A program made the position numbers and the translations under genes. Under the pieces are notes generated by a model that was not told the DNA's origin, searched no databases, and saw only the letters and a program-made list of their open reading frames with translations. From an uncultured Alphaproteobacteria bacterium (GTDB lineage: Bacteria > Pseudomonadota > Alphaproteobacteria > HIMB59): a DNA stretch of 64,000 nucleotides. Location of the stretch: assembly GCA_902611415.1 (NCBI GenBank), contig CACLZM010000001.1:62001-126000 (forward strand), written 5' to 3'. This document shows positions 52,704 to 63,032 of the stretch, piece after piece; within the stretch, counting starts at the first letter, position 1; the number at the start of each line of letters is the position of its first letter.

Positions 52704-53390
52704 TTGTATAAAGTTATCTTTGAATCGATTAATTCTACACAAGATGAAATTATCAGCTTTAATAATTATAAAAAAATTTTAAAAAAAAATAATTTATATA
52801 TCCAATCTTTTAGACAGATTAAAGGCACTGGAAGGGGCAAAAAAAAATGGTTAAGCCCTATAGGTAATATTTATTTAACAATTAATCAAAAATTAAAAGC
52901 CTCATTTGCTTTAAGAAATAACTTTTATATTTGTTATATAATCCATAAATTTTTTAAAATTAATTTTAATATTAACCTAGACTACAAATGGCCAAATGAT
53001 TTGTTATTTAAAAATAAAAAAATAGTTGGTGTTGTTGTCAAATCAACTATCTTAGGTAAAAAATCATATCTAAAAACGGGTATAGGAATAAATATAAACA
53101 ATTCTCCAATAGTCGATTCATTTTCTCTATTTAGCATTATCAATGAAAAATCAAATATTCTCGATTTATCAAACATAATTATTGATTTTATTGAACATAA
53201 TTTAACAAAAAAAATATCTAATAAGAATTTAGTGAGATATCTTAATAAATATATGTTTAGGGACTTTAAATTAAATCATCCAATTTTAGGAAAAAATATT
53301 ATTGAAATATTATCAGTAAATGAAGATTTATCTTTAAAGATTAAAATAGATAATGGAACTAAAAATATTTTCTTTGGAGAGCTAATTTGA
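52704..53390 (+). CDS. birA: Biotin--[acetyl-CoA-carboxylase] ligase
   Basis: INSTQDEI, KGTGRGKKKWLSPIGNIYLTI, DYKWPNDLLFKNKKIVGVVV, GIGININNSP; TTG start. Confidence 0.88.
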   Translation: MYKVIFESINSTQDEIISFNNYKKILKKNNLYIQSFRQIKGTGRGKKKWLSPIGNIYLTINQKLKASFALRNNFYICYIIHKFFKINFNINLDYKWPNDLLFKNKKIVGVVVKSTILGKKSYLKTGIGININNSPIVDSFSLFSIINEKSNILDLSNIIIDFIEHNLTKKISNKNLVRYLNKYMFRDFKLNHPILGKNIIEILSVNEDLSLKIKIDNGTKNIFFGELI

Positions 53391-54145
53391 ATTTATTAGT
53401 TGATATTGGAAATACATCTATAAAATTTTCATCATTTGTTGATAAGAATTTAAAAAATATCTCTCAAATTAGATACTCAAAGAAAGATTTGAAATTAGTA
53501 ACTCTTTTTTTTAAGAATAAACTTAAAACTCATAATAAAATTTATATTTGCTCTGTTGTCTCAGAAGTAGACAAAGTTATAATTAAAAATTTAAAGTCAT
53601 ATCGAAATCGTTTATTTTTCATTAATAAGAAAAAATTATCTACTTTAGTTCATAAAACTGTAAATTTACACCAACTAGGTAATGATAGGATTATTAATGT
53701 TTTATCCGCAATTAATATTTATCCAAAATCTAAATTTTTTATCATAGTTGATTTAGGCACTGCCACTACATTAGATATCATTATAAATAAAAAATATTAC
53801 GGAGGTGTAATATTACCCGGTCTCACCACCTCTTATGAAAATCTAATTTCTTTAGCTTCTGGTATAAAGATCATGAAATTTTCTAATAAACCTACAATCA
53901 TAGGTAAAAATACTAATCAAGCTCTAATGTCTGGTTTTAATGTGGGTTATAAAATAATGATAGAGTCTTACATAAAATTAATTAAAACTACCTATAAAAG
54001 AAATTTTAAAGTGATTTTTACTGGTGGATATGCTACCTCTATCGACTATAAAAAAGCTAATTTTATTTATAGAGAAGATTTAACTCTTTTAGGTATTTTT
54101 TTTTATCATATTTTTTTAAATGAAAAACTTAGAATTATTAAATAA
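53387..54145 (+). CDS. coaX: Type III pantothenate kinase
   Basis: LLVDIGNTSIKFSSF, LGNDRIINVLSA, IVDLGTATTLDII, GGVILPGLTTSYENL. Confidence 0.92.
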   Translation: MNLLVDIGNTSIKFSSFVDKNLKNISQIRYSKKDLKLVTLFFKNKLKTHNKIYICSVVSEVDKVIIKNLKSYRNRLFFINKKKLSTLVHKTVNLHQLGNDRIINVLSAINIYPKSKFFIIVDLGTATTLDIIINKKYYGGVILPGLTTSYENLISLASGIKIMKFSNKPTIIGKNTNQALMSGFNVGYKIMIESYIKLIKTTYKRNFKVIFTGGYATSIDYKKANFIYREDLTLLGIFFYHIFLNEKLRIIK

Positions 54146-55778
54146 TAAAAATAACAATTATTTTTTGCCTATTGGAGGAATAGGTGAAATAGGGGGCAAT
54201 AACTATTTATACTCCTTTAAAGGAGAACAAATAATAGTTGATGGTGGTATTTCATTTGCTGATGATAGTCTCCCCGGTGTAGATATAACTATTCCTGATC
54301 CATATATTTTTTTGAATACATCCATTAAACCTAAAGCAATGATACTAACTCACGCGCATGAAGACCATGTTGGAGGACTAGAGTATTACTTTGATAAGAT
54401 TTATTTTCCAATCTATTGCAATCAATTTACTTTTTCTTATATAAAACATAAGTTCAATAAAAAAAAAGATTTTGAGAAAAAATTTGTAATAGTTGAAGAC
54501 TTTCAAAAAGTAGAGTTTGAGAACTTTTCATTTCAATTAATTCCAACAACTCACTCTATACCTGATCCTACAGGTATATTTTTTAAAACATTGGAAGGAA
54601 ATATTTATCATACAGGTGATTGGAAAATAGATAAAAATCCTGTTACTGGCTCACCTTTTGATTACAAAAATTATCAGTTATTAAAAGATGAAAATATCGA
54701 TTTACTTATTGGTGACTCAACAAACGCAGGTGTAAACGAAATATCACGCTCAGAATCTGAGTTAGGTCCATCGTTTGATAATTTATTTAATAAACTTGAA
54801 GGTAGAATTATAGTTACTTGTTTTTCCTCAAATATTGCTAGACTTAAAACCATTATTTCAAATGCGATTAAGCATGATAAAAAAATATTTGTTGTAGGAA
54901 GAAGTATAAAAAGAGCTATTAATACTGCTATAGAAGAAAAGTTAATTGAAAATTTTGAAATTCTTAATGAAAAAAAATTTCAGGATTATAATAAAGATAA
55001 AGTACTTTTAATCTGCACAGGTAGCCAAGGTGAAAAAAACTCTGCTCTTTGGAAGATTGCTCATAATACACATAATCAAATTAAATTAAGCACAAAAGAT
55101 AATATAATTTTTTCATCAAAAGAAATTCCTGGTAACGAAAAATCAATTTCATATTTAAAAAATTCTTTTAGTTACTTAGGCTTAAATATTATCTCTGATG
55201 AAGAGGAATTTGTTCATGTTTCAGGACATCCAGGAAAAAATGAAATAAAAGAATTTTACTCTTTCATTCAACCTAAGTCTTTAATCCCCATGCATGGAGA
55301 ATATCTTCATTTAAAAAAACATTTAGAAATAGCTAAAAGCTTAAAAATTGAAAAAACTAATCTTCTTTTAAGTGGAGATTTATGCCAATTAGATTTAGTA
55401 AATAAAAATCATAAGTTAATTGAACAGTTTGTTATAAAAAAACTACCTGTTGTTCAAAATCTAATTATTGAAGAAGATAATTTTATAAATGAAAGGGGAA
55501 AGATACTTCATAATGGTGTAGTTAGTATTAATTTAATTCTAAACAAACAATTTGATATTATTAAATTTCAAATATCTGATAAAGGTTTCCCTTTTTCCTA
55601 TGATAAAGAAGCAATCCAAGATGAAATTAAAGATATCTTACTAAATAAAATATTGTTTATTAAGGAGGAGATAGATGAAAATTCGCTAAGCGGGTTAGTA
55701 GAGGATGTTTCAAGAAAAACTTATAATAGAAATTTTTCATTAAAGCCTGAATTATTAATACACATATCTTTGATATGA
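54120..55778 (+). CDS. rnj: Ribonuclease J
   Basis: GGIGEIGGNNYLY, LTHAHEDHVGGLEY, HTGDWKID, GEYLHLKKH. Confidence 0.94.
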   Translation: MKNLELLNNKNNNYFLPIGGIGEIGGNNYLYSFKGEQIIVDGGISFADDSLPGVDITIPDPYIFLNTSIKPKAMILTHAHEDHVGGLEYYFDKIYFPIYCNQFTFSYIKHKFNKKKDFEKKFVIVEDFQKVEFENFSFQLIPTTHSIPDPTGIFFKTLEGNIYHTGDWKIDKNPVTGSPFDYKNYQLLKDENIDLLIGDSTNAGVNEISRSESELGPSFDNLFNKLEGRIIVTCFSSNIARLKTIISNAIKHDKKIFVVGRSIKRAINTAIEEKLIENFEILNEKKFQDYNKDKVLLICTGSQGEKNSALWKIAHNTHNQIKLSTKDNIIFSSKEIPGNEKSISYLKNSFSYLGLNIISDEEEFVHVSGHPGKNEIKEFYSFIQPKSLIPMHGEYLHLKKHLEIAKSLKIEKTNLLLSGDLCQLDLVNKNHKLIEQFVIKKLPVVQNLIIEEDNFINERGKILHNGVVSINLILNKQFDIIKFQISDKGFPFSYDKEAIQDEIKDILLNKILFIKEEIDENSLSGLVEDVSRKTYNRNFSLKPELLIHISLI

Positions 55779-55975
55779 AGTTTTTATTTTTACTTTTTAT
55801 TATCTGGTGGGTTATTTTTATGACAATATTACCTATTAAAAGATCTGATTTTGAAGAGGGTATGCCAAAAAAGTCTTATTTAGGAATTAAATTTTTAGTT
55901 TCATTTACTCTATCAATGATCGTATCTTTTTTTATAATAAAATATGAAAATAATATATTCGAATACTTTAAATGA
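55775..55975 (+). CDS. DUF1467-like small membrane protein
   Basis: MKFLFLLFIIWWVIFMTILPIKRSDFEEGMPKKSYLGIKF; located between rnj and proS. Confidence 0.75.
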   Translation: MKFLFLLFIIWWVIFMTILPIKRSDFEEGMPKKSYLGIKFLVSFTLSMIVSFFIIKYENNIFEYFK

Positions 55976-57246
55976 AACTTTCAAATCTTTTATTTAACTC
56001 ATTAAAAGAGTCACCAAAAGAAGCTAAAATTATTTCCCATCAATTAATGTTGCGTTCATCGATGATTAGGCAACACACCTCTGGTATATACACATGGTTA
56101 CCATTAGGTTTTAAAGTCCTAAAAAATATTGAGAATATAATTCGAAATAATCAAGACGAAATAGGTTGTAATGAAATGTTAATGTCTACTATACAATCTT
56201 CAGAATTATGGAAAAAAAGTGGTAGATATGCAGACTATGGAAAAGAGATGTTAAGAATTACTGACAGACATGATAATGATTTATTATATGGACCAACTAA
56301 TGAAGAAGTAATTACAGATTTATTTTCTGATTATGTAAATTCCTATAAAGGTCTTCCAAAATATCTCTACCATATTCAATGGAAATTTAGAGATGAAATT
56401 AGACCTCGTTTTGGCGTAATGCGAGGTAGAGAATTCTTAATGAAAGATGCCTATAGTTTTGACTTAACCGAAGAAGCTGCTCTTGAAACTTATAAAAAAT
56501 TTTTTAGAAGTTATTTAAAAACCTTTCTAGATCTTGGATTACAACCGATTCCTGTAAAAGCTGCGACGGGTGCCATTGGTGGAGATTTATCTCATGAGTT
56601 TCAAATATTAGCTAATACCGGTGAAAGCGAACTTGCTTATGACTCTAAATTAGTTGACTCTAACTTATACGAAAAAAGTTATGAAGAAATTACAACAATG
56701 TATTCTGCATCTGACGAAATGATTGATAAATCAAAATCTGATATGATAATTGGAAGAGGTATTGAAGTAGGGCATATATTTAATTTTGGTACAAAATATA
56801 CTAAGCCATTAGAATGTTTCGTGCTAAATCAAGATGGAAAAAGAATAACACCATATATGGGATCGTATGGAATAGGTGTTTCCAGATTAACAGCAGCAAT
56901 AATAGAGGCATTCCACGATGATAAAGGTATCAAATGGCCAATTAATATTTCACCATTTAAGATAAATATCATAATGCAATCAAACTCTGACTATTTAGCT
57001 GATGTAGAAAGTATTTATAATCTGCTTATTACTAAATATGATAATGTTTGTTTAGATGATAGAGATTTAAGTATAGGAAGAAAAATTAAAGACTCTGAAT
57101 TGATTGGAATACCTTGGACATTGATTATCGGGAAAAATTTTAAAGAAAAAGGTCAAATTGAACTGATTAGTAGATCTAACAGTGATAAGATATTCTTAAC
57201 TAAACAAGAAATTGAGAATTTTGAATTTGAACAATACACTCCATAA
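55972..57246 (+). CDS. proS: Prolyl-tRNA synthetase (short form lacking editing insertion)
   Basis: HQLMLRSSMIRQHTSGIYTWLPLGFKVL, GPTNEEVITDLF, QWKFRDEIRPRFGVMRGREFLMKDAYSFD; 424 aa. Confidence 0.96.
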   Translation: MKLSNLLFNSLKESPKEAKIISHQLMLRSSMIRQHTSGIYTWLPLGFKVLKNIENIIRNNQDEIGCNEMLMSTIQSSELWKKSGRYADYGKEMLRITDRHDNDLLYGPTNEEVITDLFSDYVNSYKGLPKYLYHIQWKFRDEIRPRFGVMRGREFLMKDAYSFDLTEEAALETYKKFFRSYLKTFLDLGLQPIPVKAATGAIGGDLSHEFQILANTGESELAYDSKLVDSNLYEKSYEEITTMYSASDEMIDKSKSDMIIGRGIEVGHIFNFGTKYTKPLECFVLNQDGKRITPYMGSYGIGVSRLTAAIIEAFHDDKGIKWPINISPFKINIIMQSNSDYLADVESIYNLLITKYDNVCLDDRDLSIGRKIKDSELIGIPWTLIIGKNFKEKGQIELISRSNSDKIFLTKQEIENFEFEQYTP

Positions 57247-58399
57247 ATTATCTTTCTCCTATATATTTAATTTTAAAAAAGATAAAGCGTTCTCAGTATC
57301 AACAATCTTATCTTCTTTAGCATTAATTTTAGGTATTTCAATTTTAATTACTGTAATGTCTGTGATGAATGGTTTTAGAGAACAATTAGTTGATTCATTA
57401 AGTGGTGTCAATGGAGATATTACTATTTATAATGCAAAAAAAGACGAAATAAAAAAAATTCAAGATAAAAATCCTTCAATATCTTTTGTTGAAAATATTC
57501 AAAATAGAGTAATCACAAGTAATGAAAATGGTATAGAAGGTCTTTTAATGAAATCTCTTAATAAAGAAGACATTTATAAGATACCTAAAATAAATCAAAA
57601 TATATTTGAAATTGAAAAAAATATCGAAAATTGGGTTTTCATTGGAGTTGAACTAGCTAGGTCTTTAAATTTAAAAGTAGGAATGCCTCTTCAAATCAAT
57701 ATTCCTGGAAATTCTATGACAATTTTAGGCCCTGTTTTAAATTCAAGACAATTAATCATTAAAGGAGTATTTAATACAGGAGTATATGACTTTGATAAAT
57801 ATTTTATTTTTAGCAATATTGATCAGTTTAAAAATAACATAAGCAATAAAGTTATAGATGTTTATTTGAATGATAAAGACTTTGATTATAGGGATTTAGA
57901 TGGCCTAAACTACTCAACATGGGAGGATCAAAATCAAACTTTAGCTCAAGCATTATCTACTGAAAAAAATGTTATGTTTGTTATTCTCTTTTTTATTATT
58001 GTGATTTCTTCCTTTACAATAATTTCAAATCAAATTTTTTTTATAAAAGAAAAGTATAAAGATATTATTTTATTAAAAGCATTGGGAATAAAGCAATCAA
58101 AAATTTGTTTTATATTTTTTTTAAATTCTTTTTTCATATCATTTTTCTCAATTGTTATTGGTACTTGTTTAGGATTGTTGCTATCTACAAATATAGACTC
58201 AGTTGAAAATTTTTTATCATATTTGTTAAATTTTGAGCTTTGGAATAATGAAATAAGATATCTAACATCTATGCCTTATAGTATTAAATTAAACGACATA
58301 GTGTTTATTGTAAGTATTTCTCTTTTTTCAAGTTTAGTTGCCTCTTACATTCCAATATTGAGAATATTTAGAATTAAACCAAATTTAATATTAAGATGA
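57212..58399 (+). CDS. Lipoprotein-releasing ABC transporter permease LolC/LolE family (start uncertain)
   Basis: FSVSTILSSLALILGISILITVMSVMNGFREQL, FxxF MacB/LolE topology, followed by lolD. Confidence 0.9.
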   Translation: MRILNLNNTLHKLSFSYIFNFKKDKAFSVSTILSSLALILGISILITVMSVMNGFREQLVDSLSGVNGDITIYNAKKDEIKKIQDKNPSISFVENIQNRVITSNENGIEGLLMKSLNKEDIYKIPKINQNIFEIEKNIENWVFIGVELARSLNLKVGMPLQINIPGNSMTILGPVLNSRQLIIKGVFNTGVYDFDKYFIFSNIDQFKNNISNKVIDVYLNDKDFDYRDLDGLNYSTWEDQNQTLAQALSTEKNVMFVILFFIIVISSFTIISNQIFFIKEKYKDIILLKALGIKQSKICFIFFLNSFFISFFSIVIGTCLGLLLSTNIDSVENFLSYLLNFELWNNEIRYLTSMPYSIKLNDIVFIVSISLFSSLVASYIPILRIFRIKPNLILR

Positions 58400-59031
58400 G
58401 TTTATTAGAATTAAAAAATATTAATAAATCATATCTATCTAAGGTAGGAAATTTTCAAGTAATCAATAAATTAAATTTATCAGTAGAGCATAACCAAAAT
58501 ATTTTTTTATTTGGTCCATCAGGATGTGGTAAGTCAACTTTATTAAACTTAATATCAGGATTAGATAGTTCAGACTCTGGAGAAATTTACTTTGATGGCA
58601 AACTAGTAAAAAACCATTTTGATCTTTTGAAAGACGATATTGGTATTATATTTCAAGATCACTATCTGATATCTGAATTAAACATTTTCGATAACATTAA
58701 ATTAAAAATTAATGATACGAGAAAAATTGAAAAAATCTTGTCATATTTTAATTTGAGTCAATTTAAATTTAAATACCCTAATCAGTTATCAAATGGACAA
58801 AAACAAAGAGTTTGTGTTGCAAGATCGCTAGTGAATAGCCCTAAACTTTTAATAGCTGATGAACCTACAAGTTATTTAGATAAAGAAAATGCAAATTTGG
58901 TTATTGATCTTATATTAAATAGTTCAAAAAAATTCAATTTATCAACAATAATAGCCAGTCATGATATTTCATTTCGTCCACTTTTTGATAAGTCTTATAC
59001 AATTGAGAATAAATCAATAAAAGAATGCTAA
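58396..59031 (+). CDS. lolD: Lipoprotein-releasing ABC transporter ATPase
   Basis: Walker A GPSGCGKSTLLNLISGLD, signature LSNGQKQRV, ADEPTSYLD. Confidence 0.93.
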   Translation: MSLLELKNINKSYLSKVGNFQVINKLNLSVEHNQNIFLFGPSGCGKSTLLNLISGLDSSDSGEIYFDGKLVKNHFDLLKDDIGIIFQDHYLISELNIFDNIKLKINDTRKIEKILSYFNLSQFKFKYPNQLSNGQKQRVCVARSLVNSPKLLIADEPTSYLDKENANLVIDLILNSSKKFNLSTIIASHDISFRPLFDKSYTIENKSIKEC

Positions 59032-62000
59032 TACCTCTAAGAAATTATTCAAATTATTCTATTTGCGAGTCCAATATTAAAATTGAGGATCTTGTAAATT
59101 TTGCTGAAAAGGAAAAATTACCTGCAATCGCATTAACAGATTACAAATTATTATCAGGTGCTCTTGAATTTTCAACAAAATGTAAAAACAAAGGTGTTCA
59201 ACCGATTATAGGATTAGATGTTGATTATATTTCAAAATTAAACCACAAATCGCGACTTACTTTTCTAAGCAAAAATGAATTTGGCTTTAAAAATCTCAAT
59301 ATATTATCTACAAAAATAAATACCGAAAATGATTTTAATTTATCTTTAAATAATATTAATAATTTTTCCGAAGGTAACATTTTGATTTTAGGTGGGTTAT
59401 TTAGTTATTTCCAAGATTTGAATATAAATACAAATAATTTAAAAATTATTATTGAAGAAATCACTGCTTTAAAAAATTTCTTTAAAAATGATATCTTTTT
59501 TGAATTTGATGAAAATTTAGACAATAAACCGTTAAATGAAATATCTAAAAAAACTAAGATTTATTCATTTTTATCTTCATTTAGTTTTTACAAACAAGAT
59601 AAAGATTATGATGCAATAAAAATACTTCATTGTTTAAAAAATGGTGAATATTTACAAAATACTTCGTTTAATCTAAAAAATAATTATTCTTTAGCTAATA
59701 TTAACCAAGATAATAATAGCTTAATCCCTTTAATACAAAATTCAAATTTGATAGCAAATAAAATTAATTTTCTAATTGAAGAAAAACCTATTACATTGCC
59801 AAATTTTAAATCAGATTTTGACTCCGATGAAGATAAAGAAATTATTAAACAATCTAGAAGTGGCTTAGATTTAAGATTAAAAAAAATACTTGCAAACATA
59901 AGCATCGAAGAATTCAATAGTCAATCAAAAATATACAGGGATCGTTTAGAATATGAATTAAATGTTATTATAAAAATGAAATTCTCTGGATACTTTCTTA
60001 TAGTAAGTGATTTTATTAGATGGGCTAAATCAAATTCAATTCCTGTTGGTCCCGGAAGAGGATCAGGTGCTGGTTCTATTGTTGCGTGGTCTTTATTAAT
60101 CACAGATGTAGATCCAATTCAATATGGTTTGCTTTTTGAAAGATTTTTAAACCCAGATAGAGTGTCAATGCCTGACTTTGATATTGATTTTTGTAAATCA
60201 AGAAGAGATGAAGTTATCGAGTATGTTCAAAAAAAGTATGGGTATCAAAATGTTGCACAAATAATTACCTTTGGATCGATGATCTCCAGAGGAATATTGA
60301 AGGATATAGGTAGAGTAGAGGGTGTTCCATACTCTGAAGTAGAGAGAATGGTAAATAAAATACCTTATAATCCAGTTCATCCATTAAGTATTAGTGAGTT
60401 GAAAGCTAATCATTCTGATCAATTAGGTGATTTAGCTGACTCTCCAATGATGGAAAAAGCCGAGTCAATGGAGGGCGCACTAAGAAATGTATCTACACAT
60501 GCTGCAGGAATAATAATTTCTTCGGATAAGCTTTATGGAAATATTCCTTTATTCAAGGATGATGACTCAGAGATAATGGCTACACAATACAATATGAAGG
60601 ATTGTGAGAAAGCAGGGTTATTAAAATTTGATTTTCTTGGACTAGCTAATCTCACAATAATTGATGAGACTCTTAAATTAATAAAAGCTAAAAATCAAAT
60701 TTCTATTGATTTAAATGAAATTCCTTTCAGTGATGAAAAAACCTTCAAATTATTAAGTGATGGCTATACGTGTGGAGTGTTTCAAGTTGAAAGTGCTGCG
60801 ATGGTTGACACTTTGATTAAACTCAAACCAACAAGCTTGGAAGAAGTTATAGCAGTCTTAGCTTTGAATAGGCCTGGTCCAATGCAATTTATTGATAGCT
60901 TTATTAAAAGAAAAAAAGGTGAGGAAAAAATAATATATGATCATCCTTTACTTGAACCAATTTTGAGAGAAACTTATGGAATAATTGTTTATCAAGAACA
61001 AATTATGAAAATAGCTCAAGTAATATCAGGATATACTTTAGGTCAAGCAGATTTATTGAGAAGAGCTATTGGTAAAAAAATTAAAGCTGAATTAATGAGT
61101 CAAAAGGATAATTTTATTAAAGGTGCTTTAAATAAAAAGGTTAGATCTAAAGATGCTGAGAAACTATTTTCTTTAATCGAAAAATTTGCAGAATATGGAT
61201 TTAATAAAAGTCATGCAGCCGCTTACGCTTTTATTACTTATTATACAGCATATTTAAAAGCACATTTTCCACTAGAATTTTATTGTGAATTACTTAACAA
61301 CTCGTTAAATAATACTGACAAAATTTTTGTAATACTAAATGAAATGTATGAACAAGATTTAAAAATTTTACCACCTGATATAAATTATTCAGAATATAAA
61401 TTTACAGTATATGAAGATAAGATTATCTATGGTTTAGCTGCTCTAAAGGGAGTAGGTGAGGAGTCAATGAAAGAATTAGTAAAAGAAAGAAAAAAAAATG
61501 GTAAATTTAAATCTCTGTCAGATTTTAATGATAGATTATCGAGATCTGTATTAAATAAAAGACAAATAGAAAAACTTATATTATCAAATTCTTTAAATTC
61601 ACTTCATACGAGCATCTCAAAACTATTTGCTAATGTTGAAAATATTATACAAAAAAAATCTGGAGCAACATTATTTAATGACTTATCTGATGATCAGTTT
61701 TTTCTTAACAAAAGTTATACTAAAGTTGATCCAATCAAAGCTGAATTTGAAAGCTATGGATTTCTTTACTCTCAAAAAAAACAAACAAAAATACTATCAA
61801 AACTAAATCAATCATCTTTTAAAGAAAAAATTAATTTTAAACTTGAGTTTTTAGAGGATTTTTATTTTTATGTTGTTAAGTCACAATATAAAACTACTAG
61901 AAATGGTAAAAGATATATTCTCTTAAATGTAATAAATGAAAGTGGTTTTTTTGACTTAAGACTTTTTGATGATAAATTTGACTTAGGTTCACTTCACGCG

Positions 62001-62210
62001 CAATACATAAAAACCAAAATTAAAACAGTTATTAAAAATGACTTTTATAATGTAAATATTGATAATTTACTCATTATCAATGATGATGATTTAATTAATC
62101 AGATAAACCATATTTCCTATGAGGAATTACTAGAATTAGATAAAGTTAATGCTTCCAACAATATAAGAGTTCATAATGATAACAAAATAGTCAATATTTC
62201 ATTGAATTAA
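59025..62210 (+). CDS. dnaE: DNA polymerase III alpha subunit
   Basis: GPGRGSGAGSIVAWSLLITDVDPI, LLFERFLNPDRVSMPDFDIDFC, GFNKSHAAAYAFITYYTAYLKAHFP. Confidence 0.97.
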   Translation: MLIPLRNYSNYSICESNIKIEDLVNFAEKEKLPAIALTDYKLLSGALEFSTKCKNKGVQPIIGLDVDYISKLNHKSRLTFLSKNEFGFKNLNILSTKINTENDFNLSLNNINNFSEGNILILGGLFSYFQDLNINTNNLKIIIEEITALKNFFKNDIFFEFDENLDNKPLNEISKKTKIYSFLSSFSFYKQDKDYDAIKILHCLKNGEYLQNTSFNLKNNYSLANINQDNNSLIPLIQNSNLIANKINFLIEEKPITLPNFKSDFDSDEDKEIIKQSRSGLDLRLKKILANISIEEFNSQSKIYRDRLEYELNVIIKMKFSGYFLIVSDFIRWAKSNSIPVGPGRGSGAGSIVAWSLLITDVDPIQYGLLFERFLNPDRVSMPDFDIDFCKSRRDEVIEYVQKKYGYQNVAQIITFGSMISRGILKDIGRVEGVPYSEVERMVNKIPYNPVHPLSISELKANHSDQLGDLADSPMMEKAESMEGALRNVSTHAAGIIISSDKLYGNIPLFKDDDSEIMATQYNMKDCEKAGLLKFDFLGLANLTIIDETLKLIKAKNQISIDLNEIPFSDEKTFKLLSDGYTCGVFQVESAAMVDTLIKLKPTSLEEVIAVLALNRPGPMQFIDSFIKRKKGEEKIIYDHPLLEPILRETYGIIVYQEQIMKIAQVISGYTLGQADLLRRAIGKKIKAELMSQKDNFIKGALNKKVRSKDAEKLFSLIEKFAEYGFNKSHAAAYAFITYYTAYLKAHFPLEFYCELLNNSLNNTDKIFVILNEMYEQDLKILPPDINYSEYKFTVYEDKIIYGLAALKGVGEESMKELVKERKKNGKFKSLSDFNDRLSRSVLNKRQIEKLILSNSLNSLHTSISKLFANVENIIQKKSGATLFNDLSDDQFFLNKSYTKVDPIKAEFESYGFLYSQKKQTKILSKLNQSSFKEKINFKLEFLEDFYFYVVKSQYKTTRNGKRYILLNVINESGFFDLRLFDDKFDLGSLHAQYIKTKIKTVIKNDFYNVNIDNLLIINDDDLINQINHISYEELLELDKVNASNNIRVHNDNKIVNISLN

Positions 62211-62256
62211 CTCTTGATTATTACAATTTATTCTTTAAAACTTCAAAAAAAACAGG

Positions 62257-62314
62257 TTAATAGACATCCGGTGCCTAAAGGTTTCCCTTCTATTAACTAA
62301 AGCTAAACCGGAGG
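62257..62314 (+). promoter_or_regulatory. Structured rpsB 5' leader, possible pseudoknot with Shine-Dalgarno
   Basis: Stem TTAATAGA (62257-62264)/TCTATTAA (62289-62296); its loop TCCGGT (62267-62272) complements ACCGGA (62307-62312), overlapping the GGAGG SD before ATG 62319. Confidence 0.65.
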
Positions 62315-62318
62315 CAAA

Positions 62319-63032
62319 ATGGAAATTGAAATATCACTTGAAGATCTTTTAAAGAATGGCTCTCACTTTGGTCATAACAAAAAAAGATGGAACCCAAAAA
62401 TGGAAAAGTACATTTATGGTGAAAAAAACGGCACACATATTCTGGACTTGAGAAAGTCACTACCTTTAATTGAAAATGCACTAAAATTTGCACATGAGTC
62501 TGCAAAAAATAAAAAAAAATTTTTATTTGTTTCAACTAAAAAACAACACAGTGAAATTGTTGAAACTATAGCAAAAGAAACTAATAATTATTACGTAAAT
62601 TTTAGATGGCTTGGAGGTATGATTACTAATTGGAATACTGTAAAAAATTCAATTAATACTCTTAATAATTATGATGGTATATTAAAGTCTGATGATACAG
62701 TTTTTACTAAAAAAGAATTATCAGATATAGAAAAAAAGAAAATCAGATTAGATAAAACTCTAGGGGGTATTATTGAAATGAAATCAACACCTGACGTAAT
62801 TTTTATTATAGATACTAATAGAGAACACATTGCAGTGTTAGAGGCAAAGAAATTAGGGATACCAATAATAGGCATTGTAGATACAAATTGTGATCCTGAA
62901 TTAATTGATTATCCAATTCCTGCAAATGATGATGGTGTCAAATCTGTGCAATTTATTCTTGATAACTTTAAAAAGGTTTTAATTTCGAAAAATGATGATA
63001 CATCATCTGAAGATAGTAATAAAAATGAGTAG
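62319..63032 (+). CDS. rpsB: 30S ribosomal protein S2
   Basis: LLKNGSHFGHNKKRWNPKMEKYIYGEKNGTHILDL, RWLGGMITNWNTV, IPIIGIVDTNCDPELIDYPIPANDD. Confidence 0.97.
   Translation: MEIEISLEDLLKNGSHFGHNKKRWNPKMEKYIYGEKNGTHILDLRKSLPLIENALKFAHESAKNKKKFLFVSTKKQHSEIVETIAKETNNYYVNFRWLGGMITNWNTVKNSINTLNNYDGILKSDDTVFTKKELSDIEKKKIRLDKTLGGIIEMKSTPDVIFIIDTNREHIAVLEAKKLGIPIIGIVDTNCDPELIDYPIPANDDGVKSVQFILDNFKKVLISKNDDTSSEDSNKNE

Noticed and set aside
55972-57246. Short ProRS (424 aa) as unusual
   Set aside because: Alphaproteobacterial ProRS commonly lacks the editing insertion.
59025-62210. Degenerate PHP domain of DnaE (LRNYSNYSICES, ALTDYKLL)
   Set aside because: Loss of PHP metal ligands is common in proteobacterial DnaE.
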